Source: Oscillospiraceae bacterium (GTDB lineage Bacteria > Bacillota > Clostridia > Oscillospirales > Oscillospiraceae). From it: a DNA stretch of 41,407 nt. The stretch covers positions 1-41,407 of the forward strand of contig JAAWDI010000038.1 in the NCBI GenBank assembly GCA_022793685.1, written 5' to 3'. The position numbers and the translations under genes were made by a program. Positions 1 to 8,358 of this stretch are shown piece after piece (positions within the stretch are counted from its first letter, which is position 1; each line of letters starts with the position of its first letter). Below the pieces are notes generated by a model that was not told the DNA's origin, did not search any database, and saw only the letters and a list, made by a program, of their open reading frames with translations.

Positions 1-2
1 GT

Positions 3-125
3 GGGCACCGCAGGCAAAAGATTGAGATTTACTACAAGGCCGCTGGGATCATTGACATCGCTGACAACCCCTGTGAAGCCGGGGACGGCAGAGGACAGTG
101 GCGTAAAGAGCGGAAAACGGCCTGA
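3..125 (+). CDS. C-terminal end of a DUF4368-type serine recombinase (partial)
   Basis: Frame 3 is open from the window edge to a TGA at 123-125 and gives 40 residues. They contain RRQKIEIYYKAAGIID, the tail I associate with the DUF4368 region of large serine recombinases (TnpX-like site-specific recombinases of clostridial mobilisable elements). These enzymes excise and integrate elements through a phosphoserine intermediate; the catalytic N-terminus would lie to the left of the window. The gene points toward the glycyl radical enzyme gene and stops 100 bases from the end of it, so a mobile element border is probably close. Only the last 40 residues are visible, so whether the recombinase is intact cannot be judged. 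Confidence 0.7.
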   Translation, partial: GHRRQKIEIYYKAAGIIDIADNPCEAGDGRGQWRKERKTA

Positions 126-163
126 AAAAGCAGGACTGTGACCTTTTACAGTCACAGCCCTGC
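125..163 (-). terminator. Terminator of the glycyl radical enzyme gene
   Basis: Arms 130-142 and 151-163 pair over 13 bases with one mismatch around an 8-base loop. On the minus strand the hairpin is followed by a run of five T (125-129), as expected for intrinsic termination of the minus-strand gene ending at 226. The element abuts the stop codon of the recombinase on the other strand. Confidence 0.65.
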
Positions 164-225
164 CTTACATAGAATACTTCGTTGCGGCACTTTGCCATTA
201 GGTACAGCCCTCTTTTTCCCTGTTC

Positions 226-2706
226 TTACAAAGAATTTTCTGTGCGGGTGATGAAGTCGTCCTGCATGGCCTTGGGCATCTCCACAAAGTAGGCGGAGAA
301 GCCGGCAATGCGCACGATAAGGTTCTTGTATTTGTCGGGGTTCTCCTGCGCGTCGTGGAGGGTATCGGTGGCCACCACATTGAACTGCACCTGCATGCCG
401 CCCTGCGCAAAATAGGTAGAAATCAGAGCGCGGAGCTTTTGGGTGCCCTGGTCGCTGTTCACCACGCTGGGAGAGAAGCGAATGTTCAGTTGGTCGCCGT
501 TGCCCAGCTTGGTATGGGGCAGCTTGGCCGCCGAGGTCAGATAGGCCGTGGGGCCGTTCTTGTCAAAGCCCTGGCGGGAAGAGATAGCCTCTGCCAGCGG
601 CTCGCCTTTTTTGCGGCCGTCGGGCGTAGCCGCCGTGGCTGCGCCATAGGAGATATGCACCGTCATAGTGAAGGTACCTGCGTTGTAATTTCCGCGGGGG
701 CCGATGAGGGAATTGAGCGTGTCGGCAAACTGAGTCATGGACCACACTGCCAGCTCATCTACCTCCTCGATGTTATTGCCATAGTGCGGCATTTCGTACA
801 GAACCTTCTTTTGCAGGTCGTCATAGCCCTCCCAGTTGGCACTGATGGCGTTGTACAAGTCCTTCGTGGTGCAGCCAAGGCGTCCGTCCATGGCCATCTT
901 CACCGCCATCAGGCTGTCCGCCACATTGCCGATGCCGCAGCCGGTGCTGCCGGTGGTGTTGTACACCGCGCCGCCTTCCAGCACGTCCTTTCCGCTCTCC
1001 ATGCAACCGTCCATGGTGGCAGAGCACACCACGCTGGGGAAATATTCCGCATACATCAATTCATAGAAATTGGTGACGGTGACGTGCCAGCGCAGGTAGT
1101 GGGCAAGCTGGTCGGCATAGGCCTGCTTGAACGCCTCAAAATCCTTGTATTCATACAGGCAGCCCGTCTTGAGGCCGCCGGTGTAACCAGTGGTGGGGTT
1201 GCAGCCGTCGTGAAGCGCCAAGACCAGCGGCCCCACCAGGTTGAAAAAGCTCTCAATGCCGTCGCCGCCGCAGGCGGGGTAGTCCTTGCCGCCCACCGTC
1301 GGCTCCACACAGCCGATGATGGCGTAATCACGGGCGTCCTCCAGCGTAACGCCACGGCGCATCAGAGCGGGCATAATAACGTCGTCGTTTTCCAAGGTTG
1401 GCATACCGCCCGCCAGCTTGCTGGCTTCAATGGCCAACTGCCAAACCTCGTCAGGCGTGCCCTTATGGATACGGCAGGACACCGACGGGTCGCACAGGAA
1501 CAAACGCCCGCAGGTCTGAAGCAGGGCGATGGTCATGGGGTTTGTGGCGTCGCTGCCGTCCTTTAACTGACCGCCCACGGTGAAATGCTGGCCGCAAGTG
1601 GAGTAGGAGTGCTCCACGCCCTCCCCCGTCTCCATCTGGGCCATCAAATCATTGCTGCCCATCCGTTTCACGCCGATGTTGTCGGTGAGCTTCAAATAGA
1701 AAGCGTCCGCCAGCTCCTGCACGTCCTCTTGGGTCAAGGTTCCCGCTTCCATCTCCGCCTTGGCCAGCCAGCCGCCGTATTGGTCGACCCGTCCCAGCGT
1801 GAGGGCGTGCTGCTGTCCGTCGGAGATAAGCATCTGCTGATAGAAAATCACCACCTGCATGGCCTCCCATGTGTTGCGGGCGGGGTTCTCCATAATCCAG
1901 TCCAGGCTGTCCGCCATTTTCAGCAGCTCCGCCTTGCGGGGGTCGTCCGCCGCCTTGGTCTCCGCCTGTCGGCGGCACTCCTCTGCGTAACGCTTGGACA
2001 GCAAAATCGCCGCGTCGCACACAATGGCGGTGGTGCGGTAGAAGTTGTATTTCTTGGCGTCGGCGCCGAATACAAGGCCGTCCATGGCCGCCATGCGCTC
2101 TTCGCACTCCTTTTTAATTGCGCCGAAGCCCACCTCCACCGCCTTTTTATAGTTGGTGGAGAAGTGGCCCTGCGGCATGGTTCCGAACACGGTGCTGCCC
2201 GTGGTGTAGGTGGCGTTGAAGAAGTCGGTGCTGCCATCCCCCATCAGGTGGGCGACAGAGGGCGGCGCGGTGGCGGTGGCGCGGGCGGCAATGGAACGGT
2301 CCATCCAATACTCGCTGGCCTCCTTGAAGATTTCGCGGTCCTCGTCGCTCATATAGGCAAAGCAGCCGGGAGTCTGCCACGCCTTACGGAACACCTCGTC
2401 GTCGCTGTGGACGGCGTCGTACACCCAGCGGGCGTCCCACTCCACGAAGGGCTGCGCGCTGCGGAAGGTACGGCCCAGATTGCCCACAAAAATGTCCTCG
2501 TCCTCTACCAGAATGGTCTTTTTCGCCGCCCACTCATAGACACAGTGGGCGCGCTTCAAATTGTACGGCTCCGCCTCATGGGTCTTATAATAATCTGTGT
2601 AAATCTTGGTGCGCTCGCCGTCCATGCGTACCTTTCCACGGTTGGCGTTTTCCCGCTTCTTCATCAAGGTCTGGATGCGGGGACTGATAGGGGCAAATGA
2701 AAACAT
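226..2706 (-). CDS. Glycyl radical enzyme, pyruvate formate-lyase/diol dehydratase type, substrate unknown
   Basis: An 826-residue cytosolic enzyme of the PFL-like glycyl radical family. The thiyl-radical motif GCVEP places Cys466 and Glu468 in the active site, and the C-terminal loop VRIAGFSAYF carries the radical glycine, Gly802, 24 residues from the end. GCVEP plus RIAGFSAY is the arrangement of dehydratases and lyases (glycerol/propanediol dehydratase, choline lyase, isethionate lyase, hydroxyproline dehydratase) rather than of true pyruvate formate-lyase. I cannot pick the substrate from motifs. A good ribosome site (AAGGAGG, 2715-2721 region) precedes the ATG at 2706. The gene is divergent from the Mo aldehyde oxidoreductase. 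No activating radical SAM enzyme of the PflA type lies in the window, which is unusual because it is normally adjacent; a recombinase remnant sits where it might have been. Confidence 0.9.
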   Translation of the reverse strand: MFSFAPISPRIQTLMKKRENANRGKVRMDGERTKIYTDYYKTHEAEPYNLKRAHCVYEWAAKKTILVEDEDIFVGNLGRTFRSAQPFVEWDARWVYDAVHSDDEVFRKAWQTPGCFAYMSDEDREIFKEASEYWMDRSIAARATATAPPSVAHLMGDGSTDFFNATYTTGSTVFGTMPQGHFSTNYKKAVEVGFGAIKKECEERMAAMDGLVFGADAKKYNFYRTTAIVCDAAILLSKRYAEECRRQAETKAADDPRKAELLKMADSLDWIMENPARNTWEAMQVVIFYQQMLISDGQQHALTLGRVDQYGGWLAKAEMEAGTLTQEDVQELADAFYLKLTDNIGVKRMGSNDLMAQMETGEGVEHSYSTCGQHFTVGGQLKDGSDATNPMTIALLQTCGRLFLCDPSVSCRIHKGTPDEVWQLAIEASKLAGGMPTLENDDVIMPALMRRGVTLEDARDYAIIGCVEPTVGGKDYPACGGDGIESFFNLVGPLVLALHDGCNPTTGYTGGLKTGCLYEYKDFEAFKQAYADQLAHYLRWHVTVTNFYELMYAEYFPSVVCSATMDGCMESGKDVLEGGAVYNTTGSTGCGIGNVADSLMAVKMAMDGRLGCTTKDLYNAISANWEGYDDLQKKVLYEMPHYGNNIEEVDELAVWSMTQFADTLNSLIGPRGNYNAGTFTMTVHISYGAATAATPDGRKKGEPLAEAISSRQGFDKNGPTAYLTSAAKLPHTKLGNGDQLNIRFSPSVVNSDQGTQKLRALISTYFAQGGMQVQFNVVATDTLHDAQENPDKYKNLIVRIAGFSAYFVEMPKAMQDDFITRTENSL

Positions 2707-2746
2707 ATATACTCCTCCTTATATATAGGCAAAATTCCACAAATCC

Positions 2747-2775
2747 AGCATAAACCCCGCGCTGCGCTTTGTCAA
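2747..2775 (-). promoter_or_regulatory. Promoter of the glycyl radical enzyme gene
   Basis: On the minus strand TTGACA (2770-2775) is separated by 17 bases from TATGCT (2747-2752), about 40 bases upstream of the start codon at 2706. Confidence 0.65.
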
Positions 2776-2785
2776 ATTCGATGAT

Positions 2786-2795
2786 TCCATATGGA
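2786..2795. promoter_or_regulatory. Palindrome between the divergent promoters, possible operator
   Basis: TCCATATGGA is a perfect 10-base palindrome 11 bases upstream of the -35 box of the glycyl radical enzyme promoter. It lies in the 293-base gap shared with the oxidoreductase gene. A regulator site is an inference; no regulator gene is adjacent other than the ModE-like fusion at 14547-15494. Confidence 0.3.
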
Positions 2796-2885
2796 TATTA
2801 GCATCTCCCCTAACTTGAAACCGCACGGCTGTTCGCTAAAGCGCACCCTTGTGTCACCGATGGTGCAAAAAAGTTTGTGTTTTAT

Positions 2886-2914
2886 TTGACAAATTTGTTT
2901 TCAGACGCTATACT
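2886..2914 (+). promoter_or_regulatory. Strong sigma-A promoter of the aldehyde oxidoreductase gene
   Basis: TTGACA (2886-2891), a 17-base spacer and TATACT (2909-2914). It is one of the closest matches to the consensus in the window and would start RNA near 2921, leaving a leader of about 78 bases before the ATG at 2999. Confidence 0.8.
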
Positions 2915-2998
2915 ATATCTATAACATAGGAAAATTGCATGTTCGGCGGCCCATGCTTGCAAAACGCCCGCCCACCACTCCATGAAAGGATGAGAGAA

Positions 2999-5857
2999 AT
3001 GAGCGAACCCACCATTAAGACTTATGCGCGCATCCACCTCACCATCAATGGCGTCGACCGCCCCGTGATTTGTGACCCGAACACGGACACCCTCGCCACT
3101 GTCCTGCGCCGTATGGGGCTGACCGGTACGAAAGTCGGCTGCAACACCGGCCTGTGCGGCGCCTGCACCGTCATCCTGAACGGCGAGCTTTGCCGTTCCT
3201 GCGTTAAGAAGATGCGTATGGTGCCTGAGTTCAGCGAAATCGTCACCATCGAGGGCATCGGCACGCCTCAGCACCTGCACCCCATTCAGCAGGCGTGGGT
3301 CACTTACGGCGGCATCCAGTGCGGCTTCTGCACGCCGGGCTTTATCGTCTCCACCTACGTCCTGCTGCAGAAGAACCCCTCCCCCACCCGTGAGGAAGTG
3401 CGCGACTGGTTCCAGAAAAACCACAACATCTGCCGCTGCACCGGCTTCAAGCCTATTGTGGATGCGGTGATGGCCGCCGCCAAGGTCATGCGCGGCGAAG
3501 CCACCATGGAAGACATTACCTATGATTTCGAGGGCGAGACCGATATTTACGGCTCCGCCCGTCCCCGTCCCACCGCCGTGGCCAAGGCCTGCGGCCTGAT
3601 GGATTACGGCGACGACCTGAAGCTGAAGATGCCGGAAGGCGTGGCCCATCTGGCCGTCACGCTGGCCGCCGAGCCTCACGCCCGCATCATCAGCATCGAC
3701 ACCAGCGAGGCCGAGCAGATGCCCGGCGTCATCAAGGTGATGACCGCCAAGGACGTAAAGGGCACCAACGACTTGGACGGCCCTCCGGTCATCCCCCGCT
3801 GGAAGGGCACCGGCGCGCCTCCCTTCCCCGTCATCGCCGGCGACAAGGTGTGCCGCAAGGGCGACGTGGTGGCCGTGGTGGCCGCCGACACGGAAGAGCA
3901 CGCCCGCGCCGCCGCCGCCAAGGTCAAGCAGGAGCTGGAAGTTCTGCCCGCCTACTTCACCTTCCCTGAGGCCTGTATGCCCAACGCCATCCAGATGCAC
4001 GAAAACTGCCCCAACTCCTATCTGGAGGCCCCGGTATTCAAGGGCGAGGACCCGGAAGACCTGTTCGACGACGCCGCCTATGTGGTGGAAGGCAGCTTCC
4101 ACTCCCAGCATGAGCCTCACCTTTCCATCGAGCCGGACGTGGCGCAGGGCTACTATGACCCCGACGGCAATGTGGTAGTGCAGTGTAAAACCCAGGCCGT
4201 TCAGGAGGCCTGCGACGGCCTTGCGCAGGCCTGCGGCATTCCGGAGGGCAAGATTCGCATTATCATGAACCCGGTGGGCGGTTCTTTCGGTTACAGCGTT
4301 TCTACCAACACCTATGCCATCATCGCCACCGCTGTGCAGAATTTGGGCATCCCCGTCACCATGACGCTGAATTATGAGGAGTTCCTCCACGTCACCGGCA
4401 AGCGTTCCGCCACCTTCACCAACGGCAAGCTGGCCTGCGACGAAAACGGTATGCTGGTGGCCGCCGAGTACGACCTCGGCCTTGACCACGGCGCTTACGC
4501 CGTGTTGGCCAGCAAGATTTTCAACAACATGATTTCCGTGGCCTTCCACGGCTACAACGTCCCCAACGCCAAGGCGCTGGCCCGCGGCGGCGTGTCCAAC
4601 CACGCCTTTAATGCCGCCTACCGCGGCTTCGGCGCGCCCCAAATCTACACCTGCACCGAGGCTTTGATGGATATGCTGGCGGAAAAGGCGGGCATCGACC
4701 CGTGGCAGTTCCGCTATCAGAACCTTGCCAAGCCGGGCGAGACCAACCTGAACAGCCGTCCTTATAAGCTGTATGTTTACAAGACCTTAATGGAAATGCT
4801 CAAGCCCCATTACGACGCCTTTAAGGAAGAGGCGGAAGCCGGACGCAAGGAAGGCCGCCATCTGGGCGTGGGCATCGGCATGGGCGGCTTCCTGTGCGGT
4901 CTGGGCATGTGGGACAAGGCGGAGAACGCCCTTGAGCTGCTGCCCGACGGCGGCATTGCCGTCTACAATACATGGGAGGACATGGGGCAAGGCGGCGACA
5001 TCGGCGCTCTTACCGTCACCGTCAAGGCGCTGAGCGAGCAGGGCTTCACCATTGACCCCGACAAGGTGCGTCTGGTGATGAACGACTCACACACCTGCCC
5101 CGACTCCGGCGTGGCGGCGGGCAGCCGCAGCCATATGATGAACGGCCGCGCCGTTCGCGCCGCCGCAGAGCTGCTGGTAAACGCCATGCGCAAGGCGGAC
5201 GGCACCTTCCGCACCTATGAAGAGATGGTAAATGAAGGCATCCCCACCAAATATGTGGGCCATGTGGACAACATGGATTCCGGCATCGACCCCGGCCTGA
5301 ACCCCAACACCGGCGAGGGCGACAAGGACAGCGAGTATATGTACGGCGCCAACTGTGCGCTGGTCGAGGTGGACGTGAACACCGGCAAGACCAAGGTGCT
5401 CCGCTTCGCCTGCTGCGCCGACGTGGGCAAGATAGGCAACCAGCTTGCGGTGGACGGTCAGGCTTACGGCGGTATCTCCCACTGCATCGGCTTCGCCCTC
5501 AGCGAGGATTATCAGGACATCAAGAAGCACCGCAATATGCTCTCCTGCGGCATCCCGCAGATACTTGACATTCCCGACGATATTCGGGTAGAATATTTGG
5601 AGACGGAACGCGGCGAGCAGGGCGTCTTCGGCTCCTCCGGCTGTTCGGAGGTGTTCCAGTCCTCCGGCCATATGGCAGTCATCAACGCCATCAACAACGC
5701 CATCGGCTGCCGTATTTACGAGCTACCCGCCACCCCCGACAAGGTCAAGGCGGCTTGGGCGGCCAAGCAGGAGGGCAAGGAGCTGAAGCCCGACAAGTAC
5801 TATCTTGGCCCAGACCTTGAGGACGCTCTGGAAGAAATTCAAAATCATCCCATGTGA
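2999..5857 (+). CDS. mop: Mop-type molybdopterin aldehyde oxidoreductase
   Basis: A 952-residue fused enzyme of the xanthine oxidase family that oxidises aldehydes to acids at a molybdopterin dinucleotide centre. The N-terminal plant-type [2Fe-2S] domain has Cys48, 53, 56 and 68; the second, helical [2Fe-2S] domain has Cys108, 111, 145 and 147. These spacings equal those of the Desulfovibrio gigas enzyme with an offset of eight. Residues from about 200 to the end are the Mo-binding domains, with GGSFGY and a GSSGCSE segment whose Glu884 is probably the catalytic base. There is no FAD domain, so electrons must leave to a separate acceptor, plausibly the next gene's product. An upstream in-frame ATG at 2939 would add 20 residues, but AAAGGA at 2985-2990 favours 2999. 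The physiological aldehyde is unknown. Confidence 0.9.
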   Translation: MSEPTIKTYARIHLTINGVDRPVICDPNTDTLATVLRRMGLTGTKVGCNTGLCGACTVILNGELCRSCVKKMRMVPEFSEIVTIEGIGTPQHLHPIQQAWVTYGGIQCGFCTPGFIVSTYVLLQKNPSPTREEVRDWFQKNHNICRCTGFKPIVDAVMAAAKVMRGEATMEDITYDFEGETDIYGSARPRPTAVAKACGLMDYGDDLKLKMPEGVAHLAVTLAAEPHARIISIDTSEAEQMPGVIKVMTAKDVKGTNDLDGPPVIPRWKGTGAPPFPVIAGDKVCRKGDVVAVVAADTEEHARAAAAKVKQELEVLPAYFTFPEACMPNAIQMHENCPNSYLEAPVFKGEDPEDLFDDAAYVVEGSFHSQHEPHLSIEPDVAQGYYDPDGNVVVQCKTQAVQEACDGLAQACGIPEGKIRIIMNPVGGSFGYSVSTNTYAIIATAVQNLGIPVTMTLNYEEFLHVTGKRSATFTNGKLACDENGMLVAAEYDLGLDHGAYAVLASKIFNNMISVAFHGYNVPNAKALARGGVSNHAFNAAYRGFGAPQIYTCTEALMDMLAEKAGIDPWQFRYQNLAKPGETNLNSRPYKLYVYKTLMEMLKPHYDAFKEEAEAGRKEGRHLGVGIGMGGFLCGLGMWDKAENALELLPDGGIAVYNTWEDMGQGGDIGALTVTVKALSEQGFTIDPDKVRLVMNDSHTCPDSGVAAGSRSHMMNGRAVRAAAELLVNAMRKADGTFRTYEEMVNEGIPTKYVGHVDNMDSGIDPGLNPNTGEGDKDSEYMYGANCALVEVDVNTGKTKVLRFACCADVGKIGNQLAVDGQAYGGISHCIGFALSEDYQDIKKHRNMLSCGIPQILDIPDDIRVEYLETERGEQGVFGSSGCSEVFQSSGHMAVINAINNAIGCRIYELPATPDKVKAAWAAKQEGKELKPDKYYLGPDLEDALEEIQNHPM

Positions 5858-5865
5858 TAAAGCGC

Positions 5866-5893
5866 AAAAAAGCCGCCCATCGGCGGCTTTTTT
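5866..5893 (+). terminator. Terminator or attenuator between the oxidoreductase and the accessory operon
   Basis: A 12-base perfect stem (5866-5877 with 5882-5893, loop CATC) ending in a run of six T. It sits 9 bases after the oxidoreductase stop and 22 bases before the next start, so the accessory genes may be made in smaller amounts by read-through. I found no convincing separate promoter in the gap. Confidence 0.8.
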
Positions 5894-5915
5894 GCCCCAT
5901 TAGGAGGAATGGAGT

Positions 5916-8159
5916 ATGAGACAGGAAGAATGTACTGCCCTTGTGGCGGGCTGTATCCACGACGCAAGCGCCCCCTGCTCCGCGGCCTGCCCCTTCGGGC
6001 TGGACGTGCGCTCCTTCCTCCACAAGGCGGCAAAGGGCCGCTGGAGCGCCGCCTACCGGGAACTGCGTACGGCGCTGGTGTTCCCCACCGTGGCCGCCGC
6101 CCTGTGCGAGCGTCCCTGCCGGGGCGCGTGCCAGCGCCGCCTGATTGGCGACGAGCCGCTGGATTTGGGCAGACTGGAGGAGGCGGTTATCCGCCTGTCG
6201 GACGCCCAAGCCCCCAATAAATTTCCAGTTCCGCCCAAAGAGGAAAAAATCGCCGTTATCGGCGCGGGCCCTGCCGGGCTGTCCATCGCTTTGAACATGG
6301 CGCAGAAGAAGTATCCGGTTACCGTATTTGAACGCGGCGACCGCTGGGGCGGCTCTCTGAACGGCCACCCTCAATTTGACGTGTTCGACGCGGACTTCAC
6401 CCTGCAATACTCCGCCGAACAGGTGGAGTTCCGCTATGGTACGAAGGTCTCCTCTCTGGATGAGTTATCCGATTTTGCGGCGGTGTGTATCGCCACCGGC
6501 GACGGCGGCGAGCACTTCGGCCTGCTGGACGGCTGGGACAGCACCCTGATGAGCACTGCCGCCCCCGGCGTTTTCCTTGTGGGCGGCGTGGTCGGTATGG
6601 GACTGATGGAATCCATTGCCGCCGGGTCTGTTCTCTCCAAGGTGGTGGAGAGCTCCATTCAGACGGGGCGGCCCTCCCTTGACGCGCCGAAGGCCACCTG
6701 CGGCGGCCACTCCCTTGTGCCGAAGGACGCCGCTTCCGCCGCCCACGTCATCCCTGCCGGCGGTGACGCCGGCTACACCAAAGAGGAAGCGAAAGCGGAG
6801 GCCGCCCGCTGTTTTCAATGTAATTGCAGCCATTGCCTCACCCAGTGCGAGCTATTGGCCCAATACAAAAAGCCGCCCCTTCAGATGGCCATGGAGGTGC
6901 TGGCCGACTCCAGTCCCCGCTTTTTGGCCAGCCGCACCATGACGCGGGAAAGCTACTCCTGCAACCTGTGCTCTTGGTGCTCCGCCACCTGCCCGGAAGG
7001 GGTAGATATGGGCGAGCTGTTCCGCCGTTCCCGCGAAGAGCGCGCCGCCGCAGGCATCCAGCCCGCCGCTTTCCACGACTTCTGGCTGCGGGAACTGGAT
7101 TTCGCCTCTCACGACGGCTTTTTCGCCTCGGCACCCATGGAAAAAAACTCCTGTGAGTATGCCTTTTTCCCCGGCTGCCAGCTTACCGCCTCCCTACCGG
7201 AGCACACCCTGAAAACCATGGAGCTTTTAGCGCGGCAATACGGCGCCGGGGTCATTTTGGGCTGCTGCGGCGCGCCCGCTTGGTGGGCGGGAGAGCGTCC
7301 CCTGTGGGAAGAAAATGTGAAACGCCTCCGCGCCGCGTGGGAGTCTCTCGGAAAGCCCACGCTGGTGCTGGCCTGCGCCTCCTGTATGGAGGTGTTTGCA
7401 CGTCTGATGCCCGATGTGCCGACGGTCTCCCTCTATGAGCTGTTGGCGCAGCAAGAGGATTTGAACCTGTCCCAGCCCTTTTCCGCCTGCGCCGTCTTCG
7501 ACCCCTGCAATTCCCGCCGGGACGACGGGATGCGCCGGGGCGTTCGGGCGCTGGCCAAGCAGAGCGGCATGGATTGCGCAGAGCTATCCGGGCCGCCCCG
7601 CTGCTGCGGTTACGGCGGTCATATGAAAACCGCCAACCCAGAGCTTTATAAGACCGTCGTTCACAACCGCGCTGGGGAAAGCGAGCTTCCCTATCTGGTC
7701 TATTGCGCCAACTGCCGGGAGAGCTTTCTTTCGGAGGGCAAGCAATGCGCCCATGTGCTGGAGGCTCTGTTCGGCCCCGCCGGAACGGTGCCCCATCTTG
7801 CCCAGAAGCGCCGCAACACCCTCAAGGTGAAAGGAGAACTGATGCGCGCCATGCAGAACGAGACCTTTATCCCCCCGGCCAAGCCGTGGGACGGCGTGGA
7901 GCTTCATATTCCCGACGGCGTACGTGCCGAGATGGAGGAGCATCTGGTCACGGACGATGACGTAAAAGAGTGCATCTTCGCGGCCGAGGAGAGCGGCGAG
8001 TGCTTCATACGGGAGGACGGCGGCAAGCTGGCCACCCTCATCCGAGATGTGATTACCTACTGGGTGGAGTACCGCGCCGCCAGTAAACAGGCCTATGAGG
8101 TGGAGAGTGTCTACTCTCACCGGATGCGCTTTGGGGAAGGAGGCGGCGAGCATGTCTGA
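5916..8159 (+). CDS. Flavin and Fe-S dicluster oxidoreductase with CCG domains (DVU_1558-like)
   Basis: A 747-residue soluble electron-transfer protein. The first 100 residues hold ferredoxin-like cysteines resembling the GltD N-terminus (CSAACPFGLDV, CERPCRGAC). A Rossmann FAD/NAD motif VIGAGPAGLS follows at about residue 112. A second Fe-S region has FQCNCSHCLTQC and CNLCSWCSATCPEG near 300-360. The remainder carries two CCG-type cysteine-rich units of the heterodisulfide reductase B kind (GCCGAP and CASC; CCGYGG and CANC). This is the architecture I recall annotated as pyridine nucleotide-disulfide oxidoreductase/dicluster-binding protein. It is probably the electron acceptor of the Mo enzyme or a thiol/disulfide-coupled step. 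The ATG follows AGGAGG at 5902-5907. The stop overlaps the next start by eight bases. Confidence 0.8.
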   Translation: MRQEECTALVAGCIHDASAPCSAACPFGLDVRSFLHKAAKGRWSAAYRELRTALVFPTVAAALCERPCRGACQRRLIGDEPLDLGRLEEAVIRLSDAQAPNKFPVPPKEEKIAVIGAGPAGLSIALNMAQKKYPVTVFERGDRWGGSLNGHPQFDVFDADFTLQYSAEQVEFRYGTKVSSLDELSDFAAVCIATGDGGEHFGLLDGWDSTLMSTAAPGVFLVGGVVGMGLMESIAAGSVLSKVVESSIQTGRPSLDAPKATCGGHSLVPKDAASAAHVIPAGGDAGYTKEEAKAEAARCFQCNCSHCLTQCELLAQYKKPPLQMAMEVLADSSPRFLASRTMTRESYSCNLCSWCSATCPEGVDMGELFRRSREERAAAGIQPAAFHDFWLRELDFASHDGFFASAPMEKNSCEYAFFPGCQLTASLPEHTLKTMELLARQYGAGVILGCCGAPAWWAGERPLWEENVKRLRAAWESLGKPTLVLACASCMEVFARLMPDVPTVSLYELLAQQEDLNLSQPFSACAVFDPCNSRRDDGMRRGVRALAKQSGMDCAELSGPPRCCGYGGHMKTANPELYKTVVHNRAGESELPYLVYCANCRESFLSEGKQCAHVLEALFGPAGTVPHLAQKRRNTLKVKGELMRAMQNETFIPPAKPWDGVELHIPDGVRAEMEEHLVTDDDVKECIFAAEESGECFIREDGGKLATLIRDVITYWVEYRAASKQAYEVESVYSHRMRFGEGGGEHV

Positions 8160-8346
8160 TACTACCGGCTGGAAATGCGGTAAGTGCGGCGAGGCGCTGG
8201 TACTGAAACGGAATGTTTTCAACTATATGGGCCGCTCCTTCGGGCACGAGGTGCCCACCTGCCCCAAATGCGGCCGCATCTTCATCTCCAAGGAGCTTGC
8301 CAAGGGACGCATGGCCGAGGTGGAAGCCCTGATGGAGGACAAATAA
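8152..8346 (+). CDS. Small CxxC redox protein (DVU_1557-like)
   Basis: A 64-residue protein with two CxxC knuckles, CGKC near residue 9 and CPKCG near 36, resembling a rubredoxin-like or zinc-ribbon fold. The start ATG lies inside the end of the preceding oxidoreductase gene (overlap 8152-8159), which implies translational coupling and a joint role. From memory it matches a small redox protein family that accompanies Mop-type oxidoreductases. Whether it binds iron or zinc cannot be told from sequence. A longer frame from 8095 is open but lacks a ribosome site. Confidence 0.7.
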   Translation: MSDTTGWKCGKCGEALVLKRNVFNYMGRSFGHEVPTCPKCGRIFISKELAKGRMAEVEALMEDK

Positions 8347-8358
8347 GGAGGCGTCGCC

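Noticed and set aside
355-2700. Two long plus-strand frames (355-1566 and 1585-2700).
   Set aside because: Both lie opposite the glycyl radical enzyme gene and have the low-complexity composition of reverse-strand shadows.
2707-2998. A riboswitch or sRNA in the largest gene-free gap.
   Set aside because: I see promoters and short palindromes but no long paired structure or known aptamer core in the 293 bases.
2882-4642. A 586-codon open frame on the minus strand.
   Set aside because: It is the mirror of the oxidoreductase gene, whose GC-rich third positions keep the opposite strand open. It is rich in Gly, His and Val, has no motifs and no ribosome site.
8095-8151. A longer start for the small CxxC protein.
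   Set aside because: The extra 19 residues are read inside the preceding gene, have no ribosome site and do not look conserved; the ATG at 8152 fits the overlapping operon style.
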